64,000 bases of DNA from Atriophallophorus winterbourni (Eukaryota > Platyhelminthes > Trematoda > Plagiorchiida > Microphallidae), in NCBI GenBank assembly GCA_013407085.1, contig JACCGJ010014508.1, forward strand, positions 22,963 to 86,962, written 5' to 3'. Below the pieces are notes generated by a model, which worked only from the letters and a program-made list of their open reading frames with translations, had not been told where the DNA came from and made no database searches. Below are positions 1 through 11,600 of the stretch, piece by piece (the stretch's first letter is position 1; every line of letters starts with the position of its first letter). Both the position numbers and the translations under genes were made by a program.

Positions 1-112
1 AATAAAGATGATAGTGAGACTACAGCATATTTCAGCATGAAGCTCACTACTCGTAGCCAATCAATTAAGCACGGTGTTAGCCACACAGCACATAAGTGCT
101 GTACGATTGCAC
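1..112 (-). repeat. Element A, 5' part, cut by window edge
   Basis: The copy is reversed. It runs from the paired TAGTGAG/CTCACTA stem to the 5' end reading GTACGATTGCAC. Confidence 0.8.
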
Positions 113-251
113 TCTACTTGGTACTAATTCGTAATTAAACTTGATTGAATGTTTCTTTCATTTGAGGTCCAGTCACTTCATATGTGACGATACCTGTAAA
201 AGATTCCTTGGATTATTTCTTATCTTCCCTCAGTGTGTCATGAATGTATGG

Positions 252-490
252 CACGGATGTGCAATCGTGCAGTACATTGTGCTGTGCGGCTAACATCGTG
301 CTAAATTGATTGGCCAGTGGTAGTGAGCTGCATGCTGTAACAGGCTGGAGTCTCACTACCATTTCTATTTCTAATCCCCCCTCATATCTGTCTAGGCCTG
401 GACAACCTGACAGCATCTTAGCCCATGTGCAGTCTCTGACTGTGCGGCACTTTGCCTGGATCAGGCTTGTGCTTTCATACCATACCATAT
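252..490 (+). repeat. Element A, full length
   Basis: The copy starts CACGGATGTGCAATCGTGC and ends CTTGTGCTTTCATACCATAC, so both termini are present. The internal GGCCTGG and GATCAGGCTTG blocks are intact. Confidence 0.9.
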
Positions 491-510
491 CATGATGATG
501 TCTCAATCCG

Positions 511-580
511 AGACATCAATGAAGCCGGCTAATCCACCCGTGGAGCCAGCTGCACAAAAGTAAAGTAAAAAGTACCATAC
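511..580. repeat. Short dispersed repeat, also at 31,058-31,130
   Basis: ACATCAA-GAAGCCGGCTAATCCACC-TGGA-CAGC is shared with 31,063 onward, about 80% alike by eye. No coding or transposon signal was seen. Confidence 0.55.
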
Positions 581-1499
581 CATATGGCAATTGAGCGTTC
601 GGTACTTTCTAATTTTGTTATGCTGACCCCGAAGGTGGATGATGATTTGTTATCATCAGGTGTCATGCTCTAAAATTTCGCCCCCACATAGTTTATGTTC
701 TTATCCAGCAACCTACGATAATTAACCGTTTTGCTCTATTTTTTACCATTCAGCTCACATTGCTACGCCAGACCTGCCCGCTGTGCCAAACATCCGCACC
801 CTAGTCTTTAAATCATTTTTCTGATTGTTCACTATTTTTTTATCGCTAATACATTTTAATTCGCTATGTTGTTTTCATATTCTTCTTATTTTCTTTGTGC
901 TCTTACTATATGTTCTGCACTGTCTTAATTCAGGTTTTTGAGAACATATGTTTTTTAAACATTTGCTTTTGTTAATTGTTGGATCGGGTCTTTGTGACCG
1001 TGACATGCGGTAATTTTTCTTTGACCAGGTTGATAGTTTTGGAACATTATAATCATCATGGGTTATTACATCCGCATGAGGTACCGAATGCTTAATTGTC
1101 ATACAAAAAATCTAAACTGAATTGGGTTCACTAGCCTGTATTTTTCCTCGTCGTAGTAGTGAACGTCATCATCATCATGAACAGGTCTGGAACCAGGCAA
1201 CGTGCCAAGCTATCTGTAGGTATTACCACATCAATGAATCGCGTTGCTCACATCTCCCCTGCACTTTCGACTCGCCTTTTCCTCAACCCGGAGACAGCAA
1301 GATTGTGTTTGCTGAGCCTTTTCTTGTGATAAGGAAAATGGTTTTAGCTTGGTTGCTTCATCTGAATGTATGTCTTCCAACTGTTTGTGAATCGTTCACT
1401 GAGTCTTATCACCGTGTGTGTGTGCTATTTGTATCTACTAGGTGGACGGCTGTTTCGAGTTTGGGCTATTGTACGCCTCTGGATTGCACGAATATATAA

Positions 1500-1690
1500 C
1501 TGTGCAGTACTTGCGTACGGCGCAGGTGAGGCCGTGTTAAATTGATTTGCCAACGGTTCTGAGGTTCATGCACGCTGGAGTCCCATTGCCATTTGTCAAG
1601 GCCTGTGCACCCTGACAATATCTTGGCCCACGAGCAGTTTCTGGTTGTGTGGCATTTTTGCCTTGATCCTGGCTTGTGATTTTATAAATC
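1500..1690 (+). repeat. Element A, diverged
   Basis: Recognised by GTGTTAAATTGATTTGCCAA, CTGGAGTCCCATTGCCATTT and a GATTTTATA tail. It is strongly mutated, hence older. Confidence 0.7.
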
Positions 1691-4600
1691 ATACATGCGT
1701 GTCTCTGGATGATACTTTTGGTAGAGAATTGTTGGTCTATAGTTTGCTGACTTTGTCACGCGCCGTCCATGTTTCCACAAATTGACCGTCATCTGTTATG
1801 GAAACAAAACGACAGCTAAACGTTTTTGGTCATACCCGATTTACCGTGACGCTCGAACTCATTAGGTGGAGACTATTATCAATTGTTTTAAAGGCAAAAC
1901 ATTAAATCAAGTTTTAGCGTGTTGTTATCCAATAGGCCTAATGTTTGTTCTTTAGTGGGATTGAACTAGGAAGTTTGCTGCTGTGAAGCGTAAGTGTAGA
2001 TGACTGACTGACTATCCATGACAATCATTCATGAATGACTAAGCCAAACTAACTGAACAGTGACTGGTTGCTGATAACGCTGGTTTTCATTGATCAAAAG
2101 GTTATTATTTATGTGAGTGACAGAACTCTACTGAACTCTCCTTTTTGATTACGTTTGAGGAACGAAACGAAAATGGGAAAAAGCGGAATCTCGAAGCCTA
2201 TTTCTGGACTCAATTATTATCCCAAGCAACTCCAGATATGAAAGTATTAGCGGGTTAAAGCAATGAACTTAGTCAGTTTCATTCAAAATGGCGTTAATTC
2301 TGTGTGTCGCCTCGATGATTGGCTTTCATACACCGGGTTGTGCCTTTGAGCAAAATTTACTGTGTTTTAGAAGTTGTTTCCGGTCTTTACGTGTTGTATT
2401 AATAGAATAGCATTGTGGAACCAAATCAGCTTTGCTTATGTGGTTCACTTCGGCGTGTTTTATGTGGTCTGTGCTGTTATTGAAACTCTAAGTTTGCTAA
2501 CCCCGTTTACCTGCCGTCGACAATGATCACTTTTATCGTTCCTCATTTCCTTCACTCAATATCCTCGCGACCATTTGGTTCTCTTGTCTAAATATTTATT
2601 TGAAATATATGAGTGTGATCGGGAAGAGATATGCTACGTAATCTTACAAATGGTCTTAAACATGCTTGGAGTTTTTCGCTTTTCCTGAAAAAGCAGTAGC
2701 TTGCTTACTCGTCAATATTTTGTATTTTAATCGTCTTTTTTCTCATTTACAGATTAGTTGCTGCACTGTATTTTCTTTTCATGATTTTCGTTAGAAATGC
2801 ACTTCATTTTGCAAAACCTCGGCACAACTGTATACGCACCTTGCATATTTTATCCCACTTGAAGAAAGATTTCTCTAAATTTTTCTGTTCGTCCCCAATT
2901 GTCGGTCGTAACGGAACCAGTGTTAAATCGTCGATTCAATCTAAGGTTTGTTTCTCATGTTCCCCGTGGTTTCCGTGTTTATTTCATCATGCACATTTTT
3001 ACTAATTTTCTTTATTATTATTACTTTCAAAGCTGAGGTTTGATTTGTGTGCTAATCCCGGTACTTAGAGTTGGAAACCCAACAAATGCTACTACATATC
3101 TACGTACCTTAATCCTGTTCATATCCCGTAATTTAATTTTCTGCGATTCGCTTTGCCTAATATCCAAGTTCATTTAGACGGGAACGTTCATCTGGTTTAT
3201 TATGCAAATAACGACTTGTCGCCACTACGTTTTCTAGTTTGAACGTTGCGATCCTTTCGTGTCTAACAGCGCGACTCGCAGCTGCACAGACTACAAACGT
3301 CACTGAAATTTCTTTGCCGGTTTTCTCCTGAAACCTTTCTCGTCGCTATCATGAAGTACAAGTTTGGCTCCAGACCATGTGACATGAAATCCTTTGCCAC
3401 TCTTAGGTTTCACTCAAGGAGCGTTTGAGGCAGTTCTGTTGATTCCTTGACTGATGCGTGCGTATCTACCGGTAGCCTGAGTTTTCCAAAACGATTGTCA
3501 CTCAAACCTTGACTCTCGTCGTCACCAAGATCATGTCTATCCGACTTTCAGGTGAGACTTATTCTCAGAAGGCGTTTGAGTGTTCTATATGTGATGAAAT
3601 CTAACAGTTTCCAACATGACAATGCATGATAACGCTCTATTTAAAGCGTCACATTGCCTAATCCAGCTAAAAGCGTATCCAAAAAGAAAAGCTATCGGTC
3701 CAGTATCTGTATATCAGTATTTATTTGACGCTCACATTAATTCTTCGTTTTTCTTATCTAGATCAATCCGACAGCGGTAATTTATGTAAGTTTCCCATTT
3801 CTATTGCATTGCTTACGCCTTTTTGCTTTGGCACTGGTGGTTTGTTACAAGCTTTCCTGTTTTTCTCATACCAACCACAAGATCGATGATAGCATTGGGT
3901 CGCTCACACTAAGACCAACAGTTGTTGAATTAATAATGCGAAGGAAATTTCAGTGTGTTCTCATTACCGGTGATAATGTATGCCACGCTGGCTGCTCAAC
4001 CGTAATCGGTTTCGTGATTGGTATCCACGCTATCGTCGAGCACCTCTAACTGACTCCACATTCGGTGCTGGTTTAGTATGTGATCTACACAAGAAATTTG
4101 ATCTACTAAAAAAGAATTTATTTATTACAATCATACTTTATATACACTGTGAATATCGTTTAAAAAAGAGACCAATAGATTTTCTTCATTTGAGCGTAGA
4201 ATTTTCCAACTAATAAAATCTAAATGGGTTGCAATGCGTGTATTGGAACTCCTCCTTCTAGCCAAGATCGTTCAGTGTTTTGCGTATGTTTTCCATCTTG
4301 ATGATTAATATAGCTTTGCTGGTGGTTTACGGTTGAATGATTGAAATAACGATTTAGATTCGAGTAGGCGTGCCATTCTTCTGAGTGGATGACGAAGCCT
4401 TCTTGAAATTCTCTACGCGTAATTTGTTCTAAAGTAGCTCGGTCTTTTTGCAACATCAGATTAACGACAATCCAAGACATTGTTGAGGTCAAAAACCCAT
4501 GGCCCGTCTATTCTTTGTTTGCGGTTTCTGTTGGTTACTACATCTCCTTCACTGTCAGTTGATTCGGCTCTTTCGTCACCATTAAGAAGACGCACTCGAT

Positions 4601-4924
4601 TGTATTTTCTTATTCCACCAAAGCGTGCTTCGTCTATTTCAAACAGGATTTGCGTCAGTTCTCAACGTTTGACCACACTTATTGACTCACACTAAGAAAG
4701 AGCAAACTTCTCACCACATGTTGAACCAATTACATATAGTTGTCCTGCTCCTTTCAGATAATATTTAATACGAGTATATGTAATAATATTCATCAATTTC
4801 AAAGCAATTTAATAATATTTAGGTAGATCACGAGCTAAACTATGAACATGTAGGTAGATCACATACAAACCGGCACGTTTATTTTTTATGTAAATTTGTT
4901 AAGCAATTTGTTGGTTCAATATCC

Positions 4925-5095
4925 ACTGTGCGCTATTGCGCTAGTAGAATTCCGCTAAATCGTGCACGCTGCCGTCCTACTGCTACTTTCAATTATATCG
5001 GGCTATGCCTGGGTTACCCCTCAGTATCGTCGTCAACCTGCATTCTGTGACTGTACGAACTTTGCATGCATTCAGGCTTGTGATTTCATATACAT
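4925..5095 (+). repeat. Element A, very diverged
   Basis: Only the GCTAAATCGTG, GCCTGGGTTACCC and CAGGCTTGTGATTTCATA blocks remain. Confidence 0.5.
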
Positions 5096-5536
5096 CGATG
5101 CTGTACTTACTGTGGTACTTGCTTGACATACTGTTCGCATGCTACCCGCCAAGTTGAGTGCGGTCAGTGACTCAAAACAATCGATGGTAACTCAAGGGTG
5201 CGCCTTCATGCTCTTTTGCCGTGTTCTGTAGTTGACATATCAAATGTGAACCAGTCCGAATCAACATCCGTTGATAAAATGAACTTTCCTCAAACTTCAC
5301 TTGACGGTAAAAAGTGATTGATTTGCCAATTTTGATCACTCGCGTCTAGAATAAAATTTATTCGCTTATGCACTTTTGTGATGTCTGCCGAATAGTTTTG
5401 CAACTCAGACTGCCGTTTAGACGATTCATAAGCAATATCTCTTATTTTACTGTATGATTATTCTCAATGAAGCTGTTTTTCTACACGTCTATGTTCGATT
5501 TCGACTGTTTGAACCTGACGATTTTATTCATTTTAG

Positions 5537-5683
5537 GGGAAACTTCGAGTGCTCAACCGCTATTACGCCTACGTTCAACATCCAATCGATAAGACACCCA
5601 TTGCCATTTTGGGCAAGTGTCGGGAAAAAGCGTTGGATGGAGATATCGTCTCGGTGACTCTTTTTCCCATCGGAAGTTGGAAA
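5537..5683 (+). CDS. DIS3L2: DIS3L2 exon, first cold-shock domain end
   Basis: The exon is 49 codons, phase 0 to 0, between a TTTTAG acceptor and a GTGAGT donor. It encodes [17 protein letters not shown] followed by a Trp-Lys. This matches the end of CSD1 in DIS3L2, where an R-x-R-A-L-x-G-D-x-V strand precedes a conserved Trp. It is the most 5' exon that I can recognise. Confidence 0.85.
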
Positions 5684-8600
5684 GTGAGTATCCGCTCTGG
5701 CTGACCGGGTTGCTCATTTCCGTTAAGCCCATGTGGGGTGTGGCGCCTTTTCAAGAAAACACTAACCCCAGATGTCCTTGTTTTATAAGGAAGCCAAATT
5801 CATAGACCCAATCGCATAGACTTCTGTGTGTATGTTGAATCTTAAAGATGAATGCGCAGATTTCAACGCTAGATGCATGCAACGCTGTGCAATATAGATT
5901 GTTGGTTTGTAACACTCTTTCTGGCATGAAAACTTTAGTGTGTATCTTAGCGGGCACTCGGTCACATTGAGATGCCGACCTGAATTGATCTTTTCACTCT
6001 CGGTGATCGTTCTAAAGGTTGTATTAAAAAATCGACCACTGGAGTATTACATGTGATTGTGATCATGTTGATATGCGATGTAGCTCTTCGTTGAAACGCA
6101 TTCCGAAACTCTGTTCAGATAGAAGCTTGGTTCCAACTATCCTGGACAAAATAACAAACGTAAAATGTAGTGGCAGGTGTTAAGCACAATGCCACACACA
6201 CAGGGCTGTTTGACTTATTGGATCCATTTTCGCTTAATACGTTGTCAAGTACAGTTTGTCATCTTACTCTGCTCACCCTAAGGTAGCAGTTTGGGGTGTA
6301 TCGTGTTCGTGAATACGTCTTTTCAGATTCCTCGTCATGTATGCCCTTTTTATTTGCAAGTTCCTAATTGTTATCCTCAGAGACATGCTATAGAGGTTAC
6401 TGGACTTATACATTTCAGATTTTATCATGAGATTAATTTGCCCTGTTTTACTATACAAACGACATATCCCTACTGTTTCACTCAACTTCAGTTGCGAAAG
6501 TTGCGATGAAAACCAATCACTTGGAGCTGTATATTGCTTTACATATTTTAGCAGTTGTATCACTTATTCGTTATCGTTAAATGCCCAAACTTCGGCACGC
6601 ATTGTTAAAACGACCGTAGCATTTCGAAATTTATCCTCTCTAACCTCACTACATTTATGGGCAGAGTTCTAAAAGCGACATTTCGAACTGCACTCGTGAC
6701 TAGGCGAAGATCTTTGACGTTACGGAAAAAACGTATCCAATATCTTTAAATATTCGACAACTGCTGTTTCCATAACACAAATGGTGAATTTCGACCTATT
6801 TTTCGCGCAATGTTGCTCCCCGGAATGTGGTTATTTAAGTGATATTATTCATATAGAGAAATAGGTCGAAGAATCAGCTCACATGACTGGCTTGCCGAAA
6901 TACCTCCACGTGGTGCCAGCTGGGTGGGCTCGGTTCTCCGAGGTCAGCGAAAGGTTCGGCGGTGGTGTCTGAGGGTGTGGTGGGTTTTCGCCTGGCAAGC
7001 GTTCTCCCTATAAAAAGCCACAAAAATCCAATGATGACATCACGACGCGGCGGATGTGACTCGCCGCTCCAAAAGTCACTGCCCCTTGTCATATCCAAGG
7101 ACATTGTATGGTGCACAGGCAAAATCTGAAGTCACCAACCTATCAACGGGGTTATCGGGCTCCGAACTGGAAATTCCCAGAAAAGGGTGTATGAACCGCT
7201 TCGTCGGTCACCGGCCACCGATAGGTGCGAACCTCTTTCGCTCCACTGCCTTGTGGGTAAAGGCTCGGGGTGGGACCCCCTAAACGAAATCTACCCTACT
7301 TCGGTGTAGGCAACCGGGTAGTATCATGCTACGTTCAACGATGACGATGATGTCAACGCTTTGTACCCCGCCTTCTCGCTTTGTACATCTCATTGTTTAT
7401 GTTGAACGGCACCATATCTGTATCAGATTGTGCAAATATAATAATAATAATACATCCCAATTGACGCACTATTCAGGTTGGCTAAACAGCCGCACCGCAT
7501 AGTATGGTATGGTATAAAAGCACAAGCCTGATCCAGGCAAAGTGTCGCACAGTCAGAGACTGCACGTGGGCTAAGATACTGTCAGGTTGCCCAGCCTAGA
7601 CAGATATGATTGGGAAATAGAAATGGTAGCGAGACTCCAGCGTCTTTTAGCATGCAACTCACTACCCGTGGCCAATCAATTTAGCACGATGTTTGCCTCA
7701 CAGCACAGAAGTACTGTACGATTGCACATCCGGTAATTGTTGTTAAACTTTTGGTTACGGCATTTGCTAATAAACGGGATCATATGTGGATGGTATCAAT
7801 CAAGATGGGCAAGAAATATCGTTCAGTCGACAAATTGTAACCTGATGTCGGGATCTGCTTGTCTTTTTTTAAGTTTTTTGGTGAGATTGCTGTAATTGCT
7901 GAAAATTCGTGTATACGAATAAAGCCAATTTCTTTTTCTTCACTACCGGTCATGACTGTTTGCCGTTATCAGGTGGATACAGTAAGGTTAGGTTTAGTGA
8001 AACAGTAGAAAAGTAGTAAATAACGTTATACTTAAAAGCCGCTGTTACGTAAGATTCATACAACGAACCAGAGTGTTCAACCACAGCACCACAAAATAGC
8101 CGAGTCAATCGCACGAGACGCTTATAATTGACCAATCTAGTGTTTTACTCCCATCTTCCGCACACACACGTACACATCACCACAACCAGCTTCAGGTTCT
8201 TGTATTTTTAGACCCACTGTTTCATAATACCTCATCATCTTTGTTGTTTCGACTCATTGGTTAGCTTTTCAATGTACTTGTCTCGATTTGTTAAGGTCCG
8301 TGGAACAAACAGAAATGTTGTCGTCTCATTGGTCGAACCCAAACCGGAGGATAACGAGGAAATTGTTTCCGCGGAAGAGGACAGCTTGGAAGTCGAGAGT
8401 GAAGACACCTCGCTGGATTCGAGTACTACCCCTGACCCAGACCCTATCAAACGTCCTTTCAAACACTTTAGTGATATCTATTCTTTGAAATCGGTATACC
8501 AACTATCCACAGTAACCGACGCTGATTGCTGGCCGAGCGAACTTCCTAAAGATGTAAAATTGGATGATTATTCTTACAGTTTTCGCCCATTGCCGAGTAG

Positions 8601-11600
8601 AAAATTAATCCGAACGGGAAAGGTTCATGGAATTCTGATTCCCAGTATGTCATCCCGACGATTTCTGGGTCAAATTTCATTCCGTGCACCGAACGGAACT
8701 CGGAAAGATTCTGACAGCATTTCGCCGAGCCCCGAGTTGGACACGTCCAAACCAGTTTGCTTTTTCTTACCCAGTTCCCGAAACAATCCCTACATCATTT
8801 TGGACGCAGATAAACTTCCTGCCCGTGAGTGTGCACATTTATATTTATATAAAAATTCATTGATAGATGGATATTTGATAGTAGCAGTTCTCGGTTGATA
8901 GGCGATTTGCTGCGATGTTCGTTTGGTAGCCGAATGCAGCATCTGCTCTCTCCAGCTTGCAGACGACCCTTCACACAATGTTCCCAAAGCGAGAGTCAAG
9001 AGCATGTTCTTCCCAGCCCGTAGAGTCATTGTCAAGAGCTTTCATATATTTTCACAAACGCCTTTGTACCGCCACTGCAGCGTACCCAAGGGTCGACTAC
9101 CATAATATCAACTATCCATAGAGTAGATCTTTCGGAATACGACCATTTCCGATTCTCTACATATGACCCGGCCACCATAAGCGGCGCTGACGTAATATGG
9201 TGAACATGTTTTTTTGCCAAAACTTTAAAAATACTTTTGCATTTGTTACTTTGTCTATTCATGATGTGTTCAAATTTGATGGATGCTCCTTGAATGTAAA
9301 GTTTCTGCTCGTGTCATGCCGTCAACCAGTCGAAGATGACAGTTGCTCTGCCAATTCACTTATCAATCTCGCGGTTCAACGAGATCTTTTTCGCAATAGT
9401 TGAACCGGCGTATGTGAAATGATGTACTGGTTTTTTGTTCTTCGTCAGATGTCAAGGAAAACCATGATTTGGGTTTAAACTCGCAGTATATATGCACCGT
9501 GACCGGCTGGGATGCAGCCTCGGGTATGCCACAAGGGTGAGTATGCCGCTCGCGAGAGGCTTATACGTGTGCATCTGGTTTACCAAGTTTTTTTCAAATT
9601 TTTAGTTTCGTTTCTGGTGAACTAGGAGATATGAATCAGCTGGAGGATGCCACAAAGGCTTTGCTCATGAATCACGGGATTGCAGACGAGGAATTTACGG
9701 CGGAGGTAAGAATGCCCATTCTTTGTAATTACTGCTGAACAACTGAAATCGCATGTGCGAAGTTTTAAAATGGCTTGCTTAAATTATGACGTTCATCAAG
9801 CATCCTCATTCGTATGATTTCACATCACACACACCGCGACCGGTTTCGTGCTGTAGGAGCAATTCGATCAACGTCCGCATTCCTTGAAATAGTTGAGCAA
9901 CGGTAAACAAGATTTACGCTTGTATGCCACTGTTGGATAAGGCTGGTATGTATGAATGTATGACAGCACAAGCCTGGTCCAGGCAAAGTGCCGCACAGTC
10001 AGAGACTGCACGTGGGCTAAGATACTGTCAGGTTGCCCAGGCCTAGACAAGGCTGGTACGACCAGCTTGTTCAATCGCGTGTCCAAATACATGCAGTCTG
10101 GTTCATTCTTACTAAACCAAACGGTAACGGAACGATTCTAATAGTCTGAAATTGACTCGGGGTGACTAGTGCAGTTTGACTGATGGTTCATGATCGCAAA
10201 ACTGCATATTCGCCTGTAAGTCTACATTTAGACGAGAACATCACCCCTTTCTTAATGACGATTTTAAACGTTGAAAAAGCAAGTTGATAATGAATCGGTT
10301 AGTGCACAGAAGCTTAGTCAGATCAACAGTGCCACTACGAACAGGTTTAAATTACCTGACAAATCCTAAGCTGGCTGAGAACTACGCACGGATGTGCAAT
10401 CGTGCAGCAATGCTGTGCTGTGCGGCTAACATCGTGCTAAATTGATTGGCCAACGGTAGTGAGCTGCATGCTGAAATACGCTGTAGTCTCACTACCATTT
10501 CTATTTCTATTCCCTCCCTCATATCTGTCTAGGCCTGGGCAACCTGACAGTATCTTAGCCCATGTGCAGTCTCTGACTGTGCGGCACTTTGCCTGGATCA
10601 GGCTTGTGCTTTCATGCCATACCATACTCAAGCCATAATAGGCGCTGAGCTTGTCAAGTTAGACAGGCGAAATTGAGATCAATTGATGCCCGCACACCGC
10701 TACATGCTTTGTAATCCCTTAATTGTTTTGATTTTGTGCAAATGTGATCGCATCCGCTGACCGGTTAGCTTGATTGCGTAATCCGTGTGCACACTAGAGG
10801 TCACGCACTTTAATCTTTAACGCTGCCGAACCAGAAGCCAGATTGTTCAGATATCAGCCTCGTCCACCTTGTTGACCCCATTCTTACCAGTCTTTGTTAT
10901 CTCAACCGGAAACAAAACGTTTGAATCACTGTCTCACCGATGACGTCTGGTTTATTTTCCCAATCGCAATCAGTTGCCGCAGTTCAACCATCATGCGACA
11001 GTTTGCCCGTATGGTCGTATCCATCGTTACTCGCAAATATTCAATCGTTCACTGGCTTTTGCTCAACTTCGCTTGTTGTATTAACCTCTACGTTTGCTTA
11101 TCTGCTTTTCCTGATTCATGTTGCTTGACACTGCTTCCAAATCTGTGCTTCATGGTGATGGCGATTATCCCCGTTTATAACTCACCTCTGGATTCGTCTG
11201 ACTACCAACTCACATTTCGTGGCCACTACAAAAATCATTCTAAATGTTTCTTTTTTATTGTTCAAAAACAGTCTCCAGGAGTGCGCCGTTTTTCGTTCAC
11301 TGCTTTTTTGAATATATTTCGGCGTCCCCACAATGATCAAGCCCACTATTATTACCCTGACAGTATCTTAGCCCATGTGCAGCACTTTGCCTGGATCAGA
11401 CTTGTGCTTTCATACATACCTTACCCTCGTTTATTGCTCCCAATCGCCTTGCTTTCCTGCTTTTAGCAACTCGCTGGTCTTCCTCAATCGCCGGAGAGTT
11501 TCGTCATTCCGCGATCGGAATACGGTAAACGGCAAGATTTCCGTTCGTGTTGCATCATGAGCATTGACCCGGTCTCGGCAAAAGATGTGGATGACGCGCT

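Larger units (their letters stand above)
113..5536. other. Upstream region of DIS3L2, no supported exon
   Basis: This 5.4 kb holds degenerate element A copies (252-490, 1,500-1,690, 4,925-5,095) and otherwise AT-rich unique-looking DNA. The missing first DIS3L2 exon(s) may be here. A 24-nt stretch at 3,762-3,785 has perfect splice borders but no recognisable peptide. No promoter motif could be assigned. Confidence 0.5.

Noticed and set aside
1122..1499. 125-codon + strand ORF near the left end
   Set aside because: No domain, no splice context and no coding pattern; possible chance ORF. It could be revisited if an N-terminal DIS3L2 exon is mapped here.
3762..3785. 24-nt candidate micro-exon with TATCTAG and GTAAGT borders upstream of DIS3L2
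   Set aside because: Encodes only I-N-P-T-A-V-I-Y, with no match to the expected DIS3L2 N terminus; splice-like borders occur by chance at this scale.
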